Position numbers and translations under genes: made by a program
Notes under the pieces: model-generated
Told to the model about the DNA's origin: nothing
What the model saw: only the letters and a program-made list of their open reading frames with translations
Database searches by the model: none
Part shown: in pieces, positions 9,047 through 18,513 of the stretch
Numbering within the stretch: position 1 is the first letter of the stretch
Layout: the number at the start of each line of letters is the position of its first letter
Assembly: GCA_039640495.1 (NCBI GenBank)
Contig: CP046864.1
Span: 1,736,001-1,800,000, forward strand
Source: Rhodobacteraceae bacterium IMCC1335
GTDB lineage: Bacteria > Pseudomonadota > Alphaproteobacteria > Rhodobacterales > Rhodobacteraceae
Length of the DNA: 64,000 nt
Direction: 5' to 3'

Positions 9047-10135
9047 GTGGCCTCTGATATTTTGCCTCGCTTGGAAATAACGGATATAAGCCGCAGCTTT
9101 AACGGCCAGCGGGTGGTGGATAGCGTTTCTTTGCGGATCAACCCTGGGCAAGTGACCTGTCTTTTGGGGCCTTCGGGCTGCGGTAAGTCAACCACGCTTC
9201 GAATTATCGCAGGCGTTGATCGCCAAGATCATGGACAGATTTTGATCGATGGTCAGGTCGTGTGTGATGGCGTGTCTAGCTTGCCAGCAGAGCACCGCTC
9301 GATTGGATTGATGTTCCAAGATTTTGCGCTGTTTCCGCATCTATCGGTGGGCGATAATGTTGGTTTCGGCGTGATTGGCGGGCGTGATGAAAAGCGGGCA
9401 GCGGCAGAAACCCTGTTGGGAAAAGTCGGCTTGCGTCATCGTATTGATCAATACCCACATTCGCTTTCTGGAGGCGAACAGCAAAGGGTTGCCTTAGCGC
9501 GCGCCTTGGCGCCAAAACCACGTATAATGTTGATGGATGAACCGTTTTCGGGCCTGGATAATAGGCTGCGCGATGGCATTCGCGATGAGACCCTCGCGAT
9601 CTTAAAATCCGAAGATACGGCCGTTCTTTTGGTGACGCATGAGCCTGAGGAGGCGATGCGGATGGCCGATGAAATCGCGCTGATGCGCGCGGGACGGATC
9701 GTTCAATCTGGCGCGCCTTATAACATTTATAACGCGCCCGTAGATCGCGCCGCCGTGGCGGTTTTTTCCGATGCGAATGTTATAAAAAGCCAAGTTAAGG
9801 GGGCTTTGGCTGAAACGCCATTTGGACAATTTTTTGCCCCGGGCTTGAGCGACGGCACGAAGGTGGATATTGTTGTGCGCCCGCAGCATGTTCGCATTGA
9901 TTTTGATCGTCAGGGTAAGGGGCCAAATCCAACCCCATCGCAAGGCGTGGCTGCATTGGGGCATGTCATCCGATCGCGCTTCTTGGGCAGTGAAAGCCTA
10001 GTTGAGTTTAGAATGGCCTATGACGGATCCATTTTAAAAGCCTCAATTCCAAGCGTTTTTTTACCCAAACCCGAACAGCCAATGTGGCTTACAATGCCAA
10101 GAGATCGCTGCTTTATCTTTGAAGCAACCCGCTAA
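9047..10135 (+). CDS. ABC transporter ATP-binding protein (FbpC/PotA type), orphan
   Basis: ATPase subunit of an importer of the iron(III)/spermidine/sulfate class. Walker A GPSGCGKST, Q-loop FQDFALFPHLSV, signature LSGGEQQRVALARAL and Walker B MLMDEPFSGLD are intact; the last 120 or so residues form the TOBE-type regulatory domain of these ATPases. The GTG at 9047 with GAGG upstream is chosen (362 residues); the frame also continues upstream to 8984. No permease or binding-protein gene is adjacent, so partners must be encoded elsewhere or the ATPase serves several systems. A terminator follows at 10182. Confidence 0.88.
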   Translation: MASDILPRLEITDISRSFNGQRVVDSVSLRINPGQVTCLLGPSGCGKSTTLRIIAGVDRQDHGQILIDGQVVCDGVSSLPAEHRSIGLMFQDFALFPHLSVGDNVGFGVIGGRDEKRAAAETLLGKVGLRHRIDQYPHSLSGGEQQRVALARALAPKPRIMLMDEPFSGLDNRLRDGIRDETLAILKSEDTAVLLVTHEPEEAMRMADEIALMRAGRIVQSGAPYNIYNAPVDRAAVAVFSDANVIKSQVKGALAETPFGQFFAPGLSDGTKVDIVVRPQHVRIDFDRQGKGPNPTPSQGVAALGHVIRSRFLGSESLVEFRMAYDGSILKASIPSVFLPKPEQPMWLTMPRDRCFIFEATR

Positions 10136-10181
10136 AATATACCGGGTAAGTCGTTTTGGTTCTGTGGTGAATGGGTTTTAG

Positions 10182-10206
10182 AACCCTGTGAATTTGAGGG
10201 TTTTTT
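10182..10206 (+). terminator. Rho-independent terminator after the ABC ATPase gene
   Basis: AACCCT (10182-10187) pairs with AGGGTT (10197-10202) across a nine-base loop and runs into TTTTTT. An upstream GGGTT (10173-10177) could pair with the same AACCC instead (four-base loop), so two hairpins compete. Position 46 bases after the ABC ATPase stop suits a simple terminator; it also separates that gene from tatA. The rest of the 10136-10410 interval is AT-rich and shows no gene. Confidence 0.6.
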
Positions 10207-10410
10207 ATAGGCAGCGCGATAAACAGGTGTTGATCATCGCTGCGGCTTTTTTGATGGAGTGGGCTTATTTTTTAAAAAATTATTCAATTCAAAAGAAAAT
10301 ATGACACAAAAATGCAGTTCGCGCTTTAATCGGCTGACCGAAAGTCATAGATAACAGATAAGAGAATGTAAGATCAGGCCTTGGCTTGGTTGTATTAAGG
10401 AGAAAAAAGA

Positions 10411-10626
10411 ATGCTTAATAATATAGGCCTTCCGGGTTTGTTGCTGATCGCTGTCGTTGTGTTGGTTCTGTTTGGGCGTGGTAAGATCAGCTCTTTGATG
10501 GGGGAAGTTGGAAAAGGCATCACCGCGTTTAAAAAGGGCGTGAGTGATAGCAGCAAAGAACTTGAAAAAACGATGAGCGAAGACGTCAAAGATATCACGC
10601 CGGAAACAGATAAAGACAAGGTCTGA
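10411..10626 (+). CDS. tatA: Sec-independent protein translocase subunit TatA
   Basis: Pore-forming subunit of the twin-arginine system, which exports folded, often cofactor-containing proteins. At 71 residues it has one N-terminal membrane helix (residues about 7-21), the hinge FGRGK and a following amphipathic helix ([16 protein letters not shown]), then a charged tail. AAGGAG lies just upstream of the ATG. It is the first gene of a tatABC operon; tatB begins three bases after its stop. The long AT-rich region upstream probably contains the promoter. Confidence 0.95.
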   Translation: MLNNIGLPGLLLIAVVVLVLFGRGKISSLMGEVGKGITAFKKGVSDSSKELEKTMSEDVKDITPETDKDKV

Positions 10627-10629
10627 TAA

Positions 10630-11097
10630 ATGTTCGATCTGGGTTGGACCGAGCTGCTCCTGATCGGGATTGTGGCGCTTATTGTGGTAGGCCCCAAAGA
10701 TTTACCAATGCTGTTTCGGAAAGTTGGACAGTTTGTGGGAAAAGCCAAGGGCATGGCGCGTGAATTCAGCCGAGCGATGGATCAGGCCGCAGATGATGCG
10801 GGCGTGAAAGATATATCCAAAACGATCAGCGCGGCAACCAATCCAGTAAAAACTGGTATCGATGGTTTGAAAACTGCAGCGCAGGATTTCACTTCAGTTG
10901 CCCCCGGTTCCGAAGCAGGAAAATTGTCAAAAGAGCGCGCCGAGGCAGCTGCGAAAATAGAAAAAGCCACAGCCGAAAAAGCAAAAGCCCGTCTTGCCGC
11001 CGAGGCAGCGGCAGAAGTGGCTGAACCCAAGTCCGAAGACGTGAGAGTTGATGCTAAAACGCAAGATACTGTTGCAGAGGCTAAAGGCGAAGCATGA
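10630..11097 (+). CDS. tatB: Sec-independent protein translocase subunit TatB
   Basis: Receptor-complex subunit that binds twin-arginine signal peptides with TatC. It starts [26 protein letters not shown] when read in order: a short N-terminus with glutamate, a membrane helix, then the TatB-specific GPKDLP hinge. An amphipathic helix follows, and then a long Ala/Lys/Glu-rich tail; total 155 residues. The stop overlaps the tatC start by four bases (ATGA), which implies coupled translation. Confidence 0.94.
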   Translation: MFDLGWTELLLIGIVALIVVGPKDLPMLFRKVGQFVGKAKGMAREFSRAMDQAADDAGVKDISKTISAATNPVKTGIDGLKTAAQDFTSVAPGSEAGKLSKERAEAAAKIEKATAEKAKARLAAEAAAEVAEPKSEDVRVDAKTQDTVAEAKGEA

Positions 11098-11981
11098 GCC
11101 CAAGTGATAAAATTGAGGAAAGCACTGCGCCGCTCATAGAGCATTTGACAGAGCTGCGCCAAAGGCTGATCTATTCGGTGCTGGCGTTTTTGGTTGGCAT
11201 GATCATTTGTTTTACCATCTGGAACCCGATCTTCAACTTTCTAACCCAGCCCTTGTGTTCAGCGATGGCACTTAAGGGGCATGAGGATTGCGGGTTGATC
11301 CTGATCCGGCTTCAGGAAGGTTTTTTTGTCGCTATTTCTATTTCGCTTATGGGGGGATTGGTGTTGTCTTTTCCCTTTATTGGCTATCAATTATGGCGCT
11401 TTGTAGCCCCCGGCCTTTACAAATCGGAAAAAGGTGCCTTCTTACCCTTCTTGATCGCCTCGCCTTTTATGTTTTTTCTTGGCGCCGCCTTTGCCTATTT
11501 CGTTGTAACGCCGCTGGCCTTTGATTTCTTCTTGGGCTTTCAGCAAGCTGGGTCTGTTCTAAGTGAAGAAATGACAGATAATGCCACCGCGGGTATTGCG
11601 TTTCAAGGCTCGGCTCAGGAATATTTGAGCTTAACGATTAAATTTATTTTGGCCTTTGGCATATGTTTTCAGCTGCCTGTACTGCTTACTCTAATGGGAA
11701 AAGCGGGATTGGTCAGCGCTGATGGCTTAGGCAGCGTACGCAAATACGCCGTGGTGGCCATTTTGGTTTTGGCCGCGCTGGTTACGCCACCTGATGTGAT
11801 CACGCAGGTGATTTTATTCGTGGTGGTCTATGGGTTATACGAAGTGTCTATCTTTTTGGTCCGACGCGTCGAGCAAAGGCGTGAAGCCAAGTTAGAGGCG
11901 GAGGGCTTGGATGAGGATGAGGCAGATATAGACTTTGATTCGGATCTTGAAGATGGACAGGGGTCCGGCAAGAATGACTGA
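11094..11981 (+). CDS. tatC: Sec-independent protein translocase subunit TatC
   Basis: Six-helix membrane core of the Tat receptor. The conserved N-terminal HLTELRQRL motif that recognises the RR signal, the [16 protein letters not shown] loop and the late [11 protein letters not shown] segment are all visible. It has 295 residues, including a C-terminal acidic tail ([17 protein letters not shown]) longer than in E. coli, as is common in alphaproteobacteria. The tail region overlaps the start of the next gene by eight bases. Tat export here would serve, among others, molybdoenzymes, but no RR substrate was noticed in this window. Confidence 0.95.
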   Translation: MSPSDKIEESTAPLIEHLTELRQRLIYSVLAFLVGMIICFTIWNPIFNFLTQPLCSAMALKGHEDCGLILIRLQEGFFVAISISLMGGLVLSFPFIGYQLWRFVAPGLYKSEKGAFLPFLIASPFMFFLGAAFAYFVVTPLAFDFFLGFQQAGSVLSEEMTDNATAGIAFQGSAQEYLSLTIKFILAFGICFQLPVLLTLMGKAGLVSADGLGSVRKYAVVAILVLAALVTPPDVITQVILFVVVYGLYEVSIFLVRRVEQRREAKLEAEGLDEDEADIDFDSDLEDGQGSGKND

Positions 11982-12816
11982 GCCGCTTGAACGCATCGCC
12001 GCTGCGTTAGAGCGGATGGCGCCGGCGCCATTGACGGCCCCGGATTTAAAGCAAGCCGATGCTTTTGTTTGGCATGTTGATCCGGATTGCCTGCAGCCGG
12101 TTCAAGACGTTTCGCGCGTTGATCTAAGCCTTTTGGTGGGTATAAATCGCGCGCGCGATACGCTAATGCAAAACACGTTGCAATTTGCCAAAGGACATGT
12201 GGCAAATAATGCGCTGTTATGGGGCGCGCGCGGTATGGGCAAATCATCGCTGGTAAAGGCGATACATGGGGCTGTGCTTGCGAAGGGTTTTGACGTGAAA
12301 ATCGTCGAATTGCAGCGCGAAGATTTACCTAGCGTTGCCAGGCTATTGAATATTCTGCGCAGCGCGCAGCATCGCTTCATATTGTTTTGCGACGATCTGA
12401 GCTTTAGCCATGATGATCAGCATTATAAATCTTTGAAAGCTGTGCTCGATGGAGGCATTGAGGGGAGGCCGGAAAACGTATTGTTTTATGCAACCTCAAA
12501 CCGTCGCCACTTGATGCCGCGCGATATGATTGAAAATGAACGCTCGCAAGCCATTAACCCCTCAGAAGCGGTGGAAGAAAAAGTATCGCTTTCGGATAGG
12601 TTTGGCCTGTGGCTTGGATTTCATCCGTGTACGCAGGATGAGTATCTTGAAATGATTAACGGTTATTGCACGGCCCATAACCTGCAGATTGATCCCGATG
12701 AATTACGCGCGCAAGCCATCGAGTGGCAGGCCACCCGTGGCGCGCGCTCTGGACGCGTCGCTTGGCAGTTTTTTGCGGATTTAGCGGGGCGGTCGGGGTT
12801 GAGCCTGCGCCAATGA
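11974..12816 (+). CDS. DUF815 family AAA-type ATPase
   Basis: Conserved protein of unknown function with a P-loop NTPase fold, 280 residues. Walker A is [12 protein letters not shown] (about residue 80-91) and Walker [10 protein letters not shown]; the sequence [15 protein letters not shown] resembles the sensor-1 region of DnaA/Cdc6-like AAA proteins. The ATG at 11974 ([15 protein letters not shown]) overlaps the tatC stop by eight bases, so it belongs to the tat operon. Co-occurrence of this family with tat and surE/pcm genes is common in Rhodobacterales, but its role is not known. Confidence 0.88.
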   Translation: MTEPLERIAAALERMAPAPLTAPDLKQADAFVWHVDPDCLQPVQDVSRVDLSLLVGINRARDTLMQNTLQFAKGHVANNALLWGARGMGKSSLVKAIHGAVLAKGFDVKIVELQREDLPSVARLLNILRSAQHRFILFCDDLSFSHDDQHYKSLKAVLDGGIEGRPENVLFYATSNRRHLMPRDMIENERSQAINPSEAVEEKVSLSDRFGLWLGFHPCTQDEYLEMINGYCTAHNLQIDPDELRAQAIEWQATRGARSGRVAWQFFADLAGRSGLSLRQ

Positions 12817-12823
12817 AGCAGGC

Positions 12824-13947
12824 TTATTGCAAATAATCTAAAGGGTCCACGCTCTCCAAACCCTGGCGCACTTCGAAATGAAGATAGGTTGGATTGCTGG
12901 GGGGATTTTCCCAATCGCCTGTCCACGCGAGACTTTGGCGCCTTTGGAGACAGATATATTCCCAACATTTGCGTAAACGGTCAGCAGCTCATTGGCGTGT
13001 TTGATAACCACAATAGGAACCTGATCAACATCCGCCGTTATCGCGGCAACGGTGCCTGTTTCCGCCGCTACGATTGTGCTGCCCGCCGGGGCCGAGAGAT
13101 CAATTCCCTCCGTTTTGCCTTTTACATATTCGCGAATAATTTTGCCGTTTACCGGGTATGTAAGCTTTCCTGTGGTGGCTACGGTCTCTTTCACAGGCGC
13201 TTTTTCTTTTAGGGGTGTGACTTGCGAGGCCGTGGCGCTTTCGGCTTTTGGCAGGGGGGTGGATGAGCTGGGTGGCAATGGTGTTTGGGATCCCTGTCCT
13301 GGCTTTTCGGGCCGCGTTTTGGGGGCTGTGATCGGCACTTCGAGCATCAGAGGGATCAGCAAATATTGATCTTCTCGTATTGTAAAATTGCTGTCTAATC
13401 CGTTCCATTCCGACAGTGATCGGATGGAAACATTATAAAGGCGTGATATGGTGAAGGCTGTTTCACCGCGGCGCACCTTATGGCGGATGGGCTCATCTTT
13501 ATTTGTTGCGGGTTGTGATGTTTTTGAAGCTTGAGACGTTTCTACCTTTGCAAGTGCGCTTTGCGTCAAAGCGCTGACGTCAATCTCAGCGCTTTGCCTG
13601 GCCGCGGTCTCGGAAAATTTTGGCAAAGCCAACACTTCGCCTGCGCGCATCTTTTTCTCGCGGGACACACCATTATAGCTGGCAAGAGAGTTTGGCGAGA
13701 GCCCTAAGCGATTTGCGATGGATGTTACAGTATCGCTCTCTCTGGCCACCACCACTTGATAGGTCGGGTATTCGATGATGCCAAGCTCATCTGGCTCGGC
13801 TCTTGGTGTTGCCACTCTTTGCGCGGCGGCGCTTGTGTTATATTGGTTTTGTCTCATATCAAGATCAAAACCTGAAGTGTCACATCCAGTCAAAATTACG
13901 ACATATAAACAAAAAAGAGAAAAAGAAAGAGCCGCAGGCCTAAACAT
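12824..13947 (-). CDS. LysM/M23 lipoprotein (NlpD/EnvC-like), C-terminus frameshifted
   Basis: Envelope lipoprotein, probably an amidase activator in cell-wall splitting. A signal peptide ends in the lipobox LTGC (Cys22). Two LysM domains follow (about residues 63-109 and 153-200), then a Pro/Ser linker and an M23/LytM domain (about 260-369). The first zinc histidine of M23 is absent (KGKTEGIDLSAP), so it is unlikely to be an active peptidase. The frame as read stops at 12838 after a foreign tail (PPAIQPIFISKCARVW). A run of six G at 12899-12904 is one base short: adding one restores PSNPTYLHFEVRQGLESVD and a TAA at 12824. Mutation and sequencing error are both possible. AGGAG precedes the ATG. 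It is followed upstream by pcm and surE, as nlpD often is. Confidence 0.85.
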
Positions 13948-14008
13948 TTAAATAACTCCTAACCCAGTACAATTCTTACATGACCATAACTATTTTGTAA
14001 ATTTTTAC

Positions 14009-14650
14009 TTAATTTTCTTTTGCAATACCTTCCAAGAGCGGTACGAACCTAACTTCCTTTAAATCATCATATTCAAAACCGGTTTCCGTGCGTTTTACGC
14101 GGATTAGATTTTGAACCGCATCGGATTGTCCAACAGGCAGAACCATAATCCCTCCTACCTTTAATTGTTCCATTAAGGGGCCTGGGGGGTCTTCGGCGGC
14201 GGCGGTCACCAATATGCGGTCAAAAGGCGCTTGCTCCTTTAATCCGTGGCTTCCATCAGCACAGATTGAAATAATATTTTGCAACCCCAAGCGGTCAAAA
14301 AGCTTCTTTGCATCCCGAACCAAGGGTTTGTGGCGCTCTGCTGTGTAAACGCGTCGAGCGAGTTGGCTCAAAATGGCTGCTTGGTAGCCTGAACCTGTTC
14401 CGAGTTCTAGAACTGTATCGCGCGCGCCCACTTGCAGGGCCTGGGTCATTAAGCCCACCACCGAGGGCTGTGAAATTGTTTGGCCACAGGCGATGGGCAG
14501 GGGGATATCTTCATAGGCCCGATCTGCGAACACGCCCGTTACAAAAAGCCCCCGATCAATTTTTTCCATGGCAGTTAAAACGCGTACATCGGTTACGCCT
14601 TGCGAGCGCAATTGAAACAAAAACTGCATGATTGTTTCTGCTTCTTGCAT
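14009..14650 (-). CDS. pcm: Protein-L-isoaspartate O-methyltransferase
   Basis: Repairs isoaspartyl residues in aged proteins by SAM-dependent methylation in the cytoplasm. The SAM motif [15 protein letters not shown] (about residues 80-94), the preceding [17 protein letters not shown] segment and the later [11 protein letters not shown] motif are diagnostic. It has 213 residues. Its ATG overlaps the surE stop (TAATG), so the two are translationally coupled, and the LysM lipoprotein gene follows 61 bases downstream: the classical surE-pcm-nlpD order. Confidence 0.95.
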   Translation of the reverse strand: MQEAETIMQFLFQLRSQGVTDVRVLTAMEKIDRGLFVTGVFADRAYEDIPLPIACGQTISQPSVVGLMTQALQVGARDTVLELGTGSGYQAAILSQLARRVYTAERHKPLVRDAKKLFDRLGLQNIISICADGSHGLKEQAPFDRILVTAAAEDPPGPLMEQLKVGGIMVLPVGQSDAVQNLIRVKRTETGFEYDDLKEVRFVPLLEGIAKEN

Positions 14651-15432
14651 TATTCGATGGCTTTCAAATCATGTAAGGCTTTGTGATCGGTGAAATCTGC
14701 GCGCATCGGTGTAATGGAAATATAATTTTCTAGGTTTACTGCAGCATCGCTTTCCGGTGCGGCTGCAACCTGCTGATCACCGCCCTTGATGAATAGAAAG
14801 TTACGGCGGTTTGCTGCCGTATAAGGCTCGGTGCTAAAATTGGAGCCGCGTCGAAAGCCCTGCGTGGCAAGTTTACGCCCTTTGACCCATTCTGCCGGGC
14901 AGGGAGGAAAGTTTATATTGTAAAATAGCTGATACTCTTGTGATGCTGGAGGATGGGCAGATAAAACCGCTTGCACAATTTCAGCGCCATAGGTTGCGCT
15001 GGCCTCAAACGGATCGTCAATGTTCACGTTGTTGGGACCCAAATATTGCGAAAGCGCAAAAGAGGGTACGCCTTGCAACGCCCCTTCGATCGCAGCTCCC
15101 AAAGTGCCTGAATAAAGAGCATTTTCAGCAGAGTTATTGCCACGGTTTACCCCGGATAAGATAATATCGGGAGGAGAGTCTTTCAAAATATGGTGCAGAC
15201 CTGCCAACACGCAATCTGCCGGGTATCCGTCGATACTGAAAGAGCGCGGGCCTAGTTGCGAGATCAATACGGGTGAGGACAGGCTGATTGCATGCGCAAC
15301 GCCGGATCTTTCGGTGCTGGGCGCCACTGTCCACACGTCTCCTGCCGCGCCTGCTAAGGTTTTGGCGATTTTCTGTAGGGTTTTCAGGCCCGGAGCGTTG
15401 ATGCCATCATCATTGGTAATTAAAATCCGCAT
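14650..15432 (-). CDS. surE: 5'/3'-nucleotidase SurE
   Basis: Metal-dependent nucleoside monophosphate phosphatase with a survival role in stationary phase. The metal ligands Asp8-Asp9 sit in [12 protein letters not shown], with later ligands in APSTERSG and [18 protein letters not shown] is also typical. The protein has 260 residues. It heads the surE-pcm-LysM set on the minus strand. In many relatives serS lies next to surE; here it does not, and 175 bases without a recognised gene separate surE from the SDR at 15608. Confidence 0.95.
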   Translation of the reverse strand: MRILITNDDGINAPGLKTLQKIAKTLAGAAGDVWTVAPSTERSGVAHAISLSSPVLISQLGPRSFSIDGYPADCVLAGLHHILKDSPPDIILSGVNRGNNSAENALYSGTLGAAIEGALQGVPSFALSQYLGPNNVNIDDPFEASATYGAEIVQAVLSAHPPASQEYQLFYNINFPPCPAEWVKGRKLATQGFRRGSNFSTEPYTAANRRNFLFIKGGDQQVAAAPESDAAVNLENYISITPMRADFTDHKALHDLKAIE

Positions 15433-15607
15433 ATACCCACCCTATTGTCGTCTTTCACCGCTTAAAGCAGACTGTTCATGCCGGCAAGCCATCCGCGTCA
15501 TAAACTTTTTTTCGCCCCCGCGTTTTTTCAAAGCGGACATTAATAAACGGGATGCATTTCCCCTGTTGTAAATGGGATTTAGCCGATTGCGGTCGGGGCC
15601 ACTAGGT

Positions 15608-16255
15608 TTAAATAAGATTGAGCTCTGTGAGAAGGCGTTTTGCTTCGCTGAGCGGATCAGCAAGACGCTCTCGAGATTCGCCAGGATGAAACCGTGCCCG
15701 GGTTGCGGTTGGCATTGGATGAGGTGCAACAATATCAACGCGCGGCCCTGAAGTTTTTTGTTCTTTGGCCCAACTGCGTGCCAATGTAATTTGCGCTGTT
15801 TTGGTCGCCCCATAGGCGCCGTAAAACTTATTCCCAATATGCGGATCGTCAAAGAACACGGCGCGCCCCTCTTGCCCAAGAAGTGGCGCAATAAAAGGGA
15901 TTAAAATGCCAGTGGCGGTTAGATTTGTAGCAATCGATTTGCTCCAATCTTTGCTGTCGAGCGTCGCTGCTGGCCCCAATGGCGCCGCGTGCACTGCCGT
16001 ATGACACCAAAGATCAACATGCCCCCAACGATCAAAGATCGAGCGACAGATTTGCGCCAAAGCATCTTGGTTTGTTATATCAACCGGGGCGAGAGTGGCT
16101 GATCCGCCTGTTGTTTGGATGCGATCATCAAGCGCCTCTAACGCACCTGTTGTACGCGCAATCGCCACAATGTGATGATTTGCGCTTAAAGTTTCGGCTA
16201 GGGCTGCGCCAAGCCCGCGCGATGCGCCCGTGATCAAAGCAATTTTTTCCGTCAT
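15608..16255 (-). CDS. SDR family NAD(P)-dependent oxidoreductase lacking the catalytic serine
   Basis: Short Rossmann-fold protein (215 residues) conserved beside purF in Rhodobacterales; the substrate is unknown. The cofactor motif GASRGLGAALAE is intact and the YxxxK pair is present (YGATK). The catalytic serine, expected 13 residues before the tyrosine, is absent: the segment reads VFFDDPHIGNKFYGAYGATK, with Phe at that place. Such proteins may bind rather than reduce, or use another residue. It lies 79 bases downstream of purF in the same direction and may share its transcript. Confidence 0.82.
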   Translation of the reverse strand: MTEKIALITGASRGLGAALAETLSANHHIVAIARTTGALEALDDRIQTTGGSATLAPVDITNQDALAQICRSIFDRWGHVDLWCHTAVHAAPLGPAATLDSKDWSKSIATNLTATGILIPFIAPLLGQEGRAVFFDDPHIGNKFYGAYGATKTAQITLARSWAKEQKTSGPRVDIVAPHPMPTATRARFHPGESRERLADPLSEAKRLLTELNLI

Positions 16256-16334
16256 GGGGCGCTGATGCTCATTTTTGCAACATTCGTCAAGAGGCGGTGA
16301 AAGAGGCTTATGCTTTATTGGTTTGGCACGCGCT

Positions 16335-17786
16335 TTATTCGGCCGCCTTCAAAACAAAGCCTTTTGTGATCATGTCTGAGGGTTCGACAGGGTATTCGCC
16401 TGAGAAACAGGCGTCGCAATATTGTGGACAGCTGCTGTCACGCCCTTTGGCTTCACCGACCGCGCGATACAGCCCGTTAAGTGAAATGAACTTTAAACTG
16501 TCGATTGCCAAATGTTGGCGCATTTCGTCTTCCGTCATCGTGGCCGCCAATAGTTTTTCCCGCTGGGGGGTATCTACCCCGTAAAAGCAGGGCCAAGCTG
16601 TGGGGGGGCTGGCGATACGAAAATGTACTTCTGCGGCGCCAGCGTCTAGGATCATTTCTTTAATTTTGCGCGAGGTTGTGCCGCGAACAACGGAATCATC
16701 CACCAAAATGATCCGTTTCCCCTTGATCAAAGCGCGGTTCACATTCAGCTTTAAACGTACGCCCATATTGCGGATTTGTTCGGTTGGCTCAATAAAAGTG
16801 CGCCCCATATATTGGTTTCGAATGATCCCCATCGCGTAGGGGATTCCTGATTGTTGCGAGAAGCCAATTGCAGCAGGCGTACCGCTATCGGGAACTGGGC
16901 AAACCAAATCTGCCTCAACAGGGCTTTCTTTGGCCAGTTCAACGCCGATTTGCCGGCGCGTCTCATAGACGGAGCGGCCTCCAATAATACTATCGGGGCG
17001 CGAGAAATATACATGTTCGAAAATGCAAAATCTTGGGTTTTGTTGTCGAAACGGAAAGTGGCTTTCTATACCTTTTTCGGTTATAACGACCATCTCACCG
17101 GGGGCGATTTCCCGCACAAAATCGGCTCCAATGATATCCAAGGCGCAAGTTTCAGAGCTTAAGGCCCATCCATCGCCCAACCGGCCAAGCACCAGAGGCC
17201 TTACGCCCAAAGGATCGCGCACTCCGATCAGTTTCGTGCGCGTCATCGCGACGATGGAAAAAGCGCCTTCAACGCGCCGCAATGCATCTTCCATGCGTTC
17301 GGGAATATTACGCTGTAACGAGCGCGCCATCAGATGAATGATACATTCGCTATCCGAGGAACTTTGGAAAATCGAACCACGTTCGATCAATTCGCGCCGC
17401 AATGAGTCGGCATTGGTGATGTTTCCATTATGCGCAATAGCCGCGCCGCCCATTGCAAACTCGCCAAAAAAAGGTTGAACATCGCGGATAGCTGCGCCTT
17501 TTTTGCCCGCCGTTGAATAGCGCACATGGCCAATAGACAAGGAGCCGGGTAAAGTTTGCATCAATGATTGCGATGTGAAATTATCCCGCACATACCCAAA
17601 GCGACGCGCAGAGTTAAAACCGGATTCGGGGTCATGGGCGACTATTCCGCCGGCCTCTTGCCCTCGATGTTGAAGCGCATGCAGGCCCAAAGCGACAAAA
17701 TTGGCTGCGTCCTGAACGCCGGTGACGCCAAAGACGCCGCATTCCTCGCGCAGTTTATCATCATCAAACGGGTTCGCTGGCGGCAT
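16335..17786 (-). CDS. purF: Amidophosphoribosyltransferase
   Basis: First enzyme of purine synthesis, moving glutamine-derived ammonia onto PRPP. The N-terminal glutaminase nucleophile is the Cys of EECGVFGV, preceded by a short propeptide (FDDDKLREE) that is presumably cleaved off. HALQHRGQEAGGI and the PRPP loop VDDSVVRGTTS are present. From ATG 17786 there are 483 residues; a TTG at 17801 with GGAG upstream is an alternative start five codons earlier. Cysteines in the C-terminal CDACFSG and in the FCIFEHVYF region would fit the Fe-S cluster of Bacillus-type PurF. Confidence 0.95.
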   Translation of the reverse strand: MPPANPFDDDKLREECGVFGVTGVQDAANFVALGLHALQHRGQEAGGIVAHDPESGFNSARRFGYVRDNFTSQSLMQTLPGSLSIGHVRYSTAGKKGAAIRDVQPFFGEFAMGGAAIAHNGNITNADSLRRELIERGSIFQSSSDSECIIHLMARSLQRNIPERMEDALRRVEGAFSIVAMTRTKLIGVRDPLGVRPLVLGRLGDGWALSSETCALDIIGADFVREIAPGEMVVITEKGIESHFPFRQQNPRFCIFEHVYFSRPDSIIGGRSVYETRRQIGVELAKESPVEADLVCPVPDSGTPAAIGFSQQSGIPYAMGIIRNQYMGRTFIEPTEQIRNMGVRLKLNVNRALIKGKRIILVDDSVVRGTTSRKIKEMILDAGAAEVHFRIASPPTAWPCFYGVDTPQREKLLAATMTEDEMRQHLAIDSLKFISLNGLYRAVGEAKGRDSSCPQYCDACFSGEYPVEPSDMITKGFVLKAAE

Positions 17787-17935
17787 GGTCTTGGTTTGCA
17801 AAATAAGCAGCTCCGATTCAGGCGCAGGATTTACTGAAGCTCTTATCGAGTTTCAGCCAGTCTGTCACGGATGTAATGCGAAAGATCCGTCGTTTTCCCA
17901 AGGTTTTTAGCACGCGGCGTAAACCTATCTATTAT

Positions 17936-18487
17936 TTATTCGCAGACCAGAACCAATTGCTCATATTGTAGAGTGATCCATCCCAAAGCGCGCTCTGGAT
18001 TGCGTTCGGTTATTGCCGTGGCTAAATCACTGAACAATTGGGCTGAGAAGCTTGCTTCGATTATGGCGTAGCTTTCTGTATTGAAAACTGTCCGATAGGC
18101 AAAAAATGCGATCGCAATCAAAGCCACTCCACGCAACAGACCAAAGAGCAGCCCCAGCCCGCGATCAAGCCGGCCGATCGCTGTTTTATCTATTGCAGAG
18201 GATAAAAGCGGCGTGAACAAAGATAAGACGACCAAAAACACTGCGAAGATGGTTACAAAGGATACAATGATCGACAGCTCACAACTATCAGCGAGAATTG
18301 GCCCGATTGCGGGAATTTCTTTGACCAAGGGCAAAAGTTGCGGTGCAAATATAAACCCTAACACCGCCGCGGCCACCCAACCTGCGATCGCCATTAACTC
18401 TCGCAGTAACCCGCGCGAATAGGCCAAAACGGCTGATAAGAGAATGATCGCCAGGATGCCGCCGTCAACAATGTTGAATGTGTCCAT
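17936..18487 (-). CDS. cvpA: CvpA family membrane protein
   Basis: Small inner-membrane protein of the colicin V production family; its biochemical role is unsettled, although it is nearly always found next to purF. The 183 residues contain four hydrophobic helices (about 8-30, 32-55, 72-97, 112-132), the motif YSRGLLRELMAIAGW and the conserved glycine-rich GRLDRGLGLLFGLLRG. It ends about 150 bases before purF and starts 26 bases after the radA stop, so radA-cvpA-purF is probably co-transcribed. Confidence 0.92.
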   Translation of the reverse strand: MDTFNIVDGGILAIILLSAVLAYSRGLLRELMAIAGWVAAAVLGFIFAPQLLPLVKEIPAIGPILADSCELSIIVSFVTIFAVFLVVLSLFTPLLSSAIDKTAIGRLDRGLGLLFGLLRGVALIAIAFFAYRTVFNTESYAIIEASFSAQLFSDLATAITERNPERALGWITLQYEQLVLVCE

Positions 18488-18513
18488 TTAATCCACTTCC
18501 TTATCGCGCGTCA

